Source: an uncultured Holdemanella sp.
Lineage (GTDB): Bacteria > Bacillota_I > Bacilli_A > Erysipelotrichales > Erysipelotrichaceae
Length of the DNA: 12,993 nt
Reading direction: 5' to 3'
NCBI RefSeq assembly: GCF_934772795.1
Contig: NZ_CAKVMR010000061.1
Coordinates: 1-12,993 of the forward strand
The position numbers and the translations under genes were made by a program. Numbering within the stretch: position 1 is the first letter of the stretch; every line of letters begins with the position of its first letter. Of this stretch, positions 12,224 to 12,993 are shown piece by piece. The notes under the pieces are model-generated. The model ran no database searches, was not told the DNA's origin, and worked only from the letters and a program-made list of their open reading frames with translations.

Positions 12224-12925
12224 ATGAAAATAATTATCTCACCTGCTAAGAAAATGAAAATGATCGATGATATCAACATAGAGTGTACAACACCCCTATT
12301 CTTATCCAAGACATCTGAACTTTTAAATCATATTAAAAGTTTAGATTATTCAGAATTAAAGTCTTATTTAAAATGTTCTGACACAATTGCACAAAGTACT
12401 TTTGATCAATTTCAAAATATGCGTCTAGACAAAAATACAACGCCAGCCATACTGAGCTATTCTGGTATTCAATATCAATATATGGCACCCCATGTATTTA
12501 CGGATGATCAAATGAAATATATTCAACAACATCTTTACATTCTTTCCGGATTTTATGGTCTTTTAAAACCCCTGGATGCGATCACACCCTATCGTTTAGA
12601 AATGCAGACAAAATGCCCATTCTCTTTGTATGACTTTTGGAAAGACGATCTTGCCAAACAAATGGATGAACCCATTTTAAATCTGGCGAGTGAAGAATAC
12701 GCCAAAATCATCCGAAAGTATAAACCATTGATTGATGTTCGTTTTGTCGAAGAAAATGGTAAGGAAAAAGGTGTTTATGCCAAGATGGCTAGAGGTTCTA
12801 TGGTTCGCTATCTTGCCGAAAACAACATTCAAGAAATCAAAGATATTACTCAATTTTCAGATTTAGGATATACTTTCGATGAAAGTCAGAGCACAGAAAA
12901 AATAATTGTCTTCAAAAAAAAGTAG
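12224..12925 (+). CDS. yaaA: YaaA family peroxide-stress protein
   Basis: A 233-residue YaaA (UPF0246 / DUF328) protein. E. coli YaaA lowers intracellular free iron during hydrogen peroxide stress and binds DNA. Family signatures are the N-terminal MKIIISPAKKM (1-11), YSGIQYQYM (79-87), ILSGFYGLLKPLDAITPYRLEM (106-127), NLASEEYAK (153-161) and KMARGSMVRYL (187-197). It is somewhat shorter than the E. coli protein (258). The start at 12224 is fixed by the conserved N-terminus, yet no Shine-Dalgarno precedes it. The C-terminus reads VFKKK and the TAG stop lies at the boundary with a group II intron on the opposite strand, so the last codons may have been altered by insertion. No terminator of its own is visible. 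Confidence 0.92.
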   Translation: MKIIISPAKKMKMIDDINIECTTPLFLSKTSELLNHIKSLDYSELKSYLKCSDTIAQSTFDQFQNMRLDKNTTPAILSYSGIQYQYMAPHVFTDDQMKYIQQHLYILSGFYGLLKPLDAITPYRLEMQTKCPFSLYDFWKDDLAKQMDEPILNLASEEYAKIIRKYKPLIDVRFVEENGKEKGVYAKMARGSMVRYLAENNIQEIKDITQFSDLGYTFDESQSTEKIIVFKKK

Positions 12926-12993
12926 GCGACAGAATTTTAATTCTACCGCCCCTTGTCAAACCGTACGTGCCCTACTAAGGCATACGGCTTACC
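12922..12993 (-). mobile_element. Group II intron, 3' end (partial)
   Basis: Read on the minus strand, the last 72 bases hold a domain V hairpin, a short linker and a 12-bp domain VI-like stem (12950-12939 with 12936-12925), ending in CTAC before a run of T. This matches the 3' end of a bacterial group II intron lying mostly beyond the window. An ending in AC at 12923-12922 fits the usual AY intron terminus. A bulged branch-point adenosine is not obvious in the domain VI stem. The intron-encoded reverse transcriptase is not in the window. Confidence 0.75.
12958..12990 (-). ncRNA. Group II intron domain V
   Basis: A 33-nt hairpin. The 8-bp lower helix pairs AAGCCGTA (12990-12983) with TACGGTTT (12965-12958) and contains the AGC catalytic triad. 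A 2-nt CG bulge (12967-12966) follows, then an upper helix beginning TGCC/GGCA and a short apical loop. Triad, bulge position and helix lengths match group II intron domain V. Confidence 0.78.

Noticed and set aside
12181..12309. Upstream extension of the M42 peptidase reading frame by 43 residues with a membrane-like segment
   Set aside because: It overlaps yaaA in antisense, has no ribosome site, and the family N-terminus plus AAGGAAG support the ATG at 12180.
1..12993. CRISPR arrays, tRNA or rRNA genes, known defence systems
   Set aside because: No regularly spaced direct repeats, tRNA cloverleaf, rRNA or recognisable defence gene set was seen on reading.

Overview
The window is AT-rich DNA with dense gene packing, strong GGAGG-type ribosome binding sites and U-tract terminators. 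This points to a low-GC Bacillota. The gene content (DUF3793 protein beside a NrdI-like flavodoxin, ammonium transporter fused to P-II, NimA-type split-barrel protein, M42 peptidase) suits an anaerobic gut Firmicute, possibly Erysipelotrichia. That placement is inference; no rRNA or tRNA gene is present. Fourteen protein genes are supported, and no intergenic gap exceeds 300 bases.

Bases 1-2781 lie on the minus strand. A creatininase-family hydrolase (2032-2781) is followed by a compact operon, rmuC, a macro-domain gene and mnmM, joined by two ATGA stop/start overlaps and closed by a terminator at 1-28. The macro-domain protein has lost the glycine-rich loop and the aspartate of the ADP-ribosyl hydrolase site.

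Bases 2838-6756 lie on the plus strand: a PAP2 phosphatase, a monoacylglycerol-lipase-like hydrolase, an FMN split-barrel protein, and an overlapping pair of poorly known proteins (DUF7309/DUF6930-like, then a highly acidic partner).

Bases 6837-9981 return to the minus strand. A MATE exporter is followed by an ammonium transporter carrying its own P-II domain. A near-consensus promoter for the transporter sits on the MATE stop codon, and a 20-bp terminator hairpin separates that promoter from the transporter's ribosome binding site. This looks like attenuation.

Bases 10114-11000 (plus) hold a two-gene unit, nrdI and a DUF3793 gene, behind a good promoter surrounded by repeated CTAACT half-sites. 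No ribonucleotide reductase genes are nearby. Bases 11149-12180 (minus) encode an M42 metallopeptidase. It is divergent from yaaA (plus, 12224-12925), which has no visible Shine-Dalgarno sequence. The window ends in the 3' end of a minus-strand group II intron (domains V and VI) that abuts, and may supply, the yaaA stop codon.

No complete novel multi-gene system is demonstrated. The best leads are the CTAACT-controlled nrdI-DUF3793 unit, the amt leader terminator, the degenerate macro domain in the rmuC operon, and the intron junction at yaaA.
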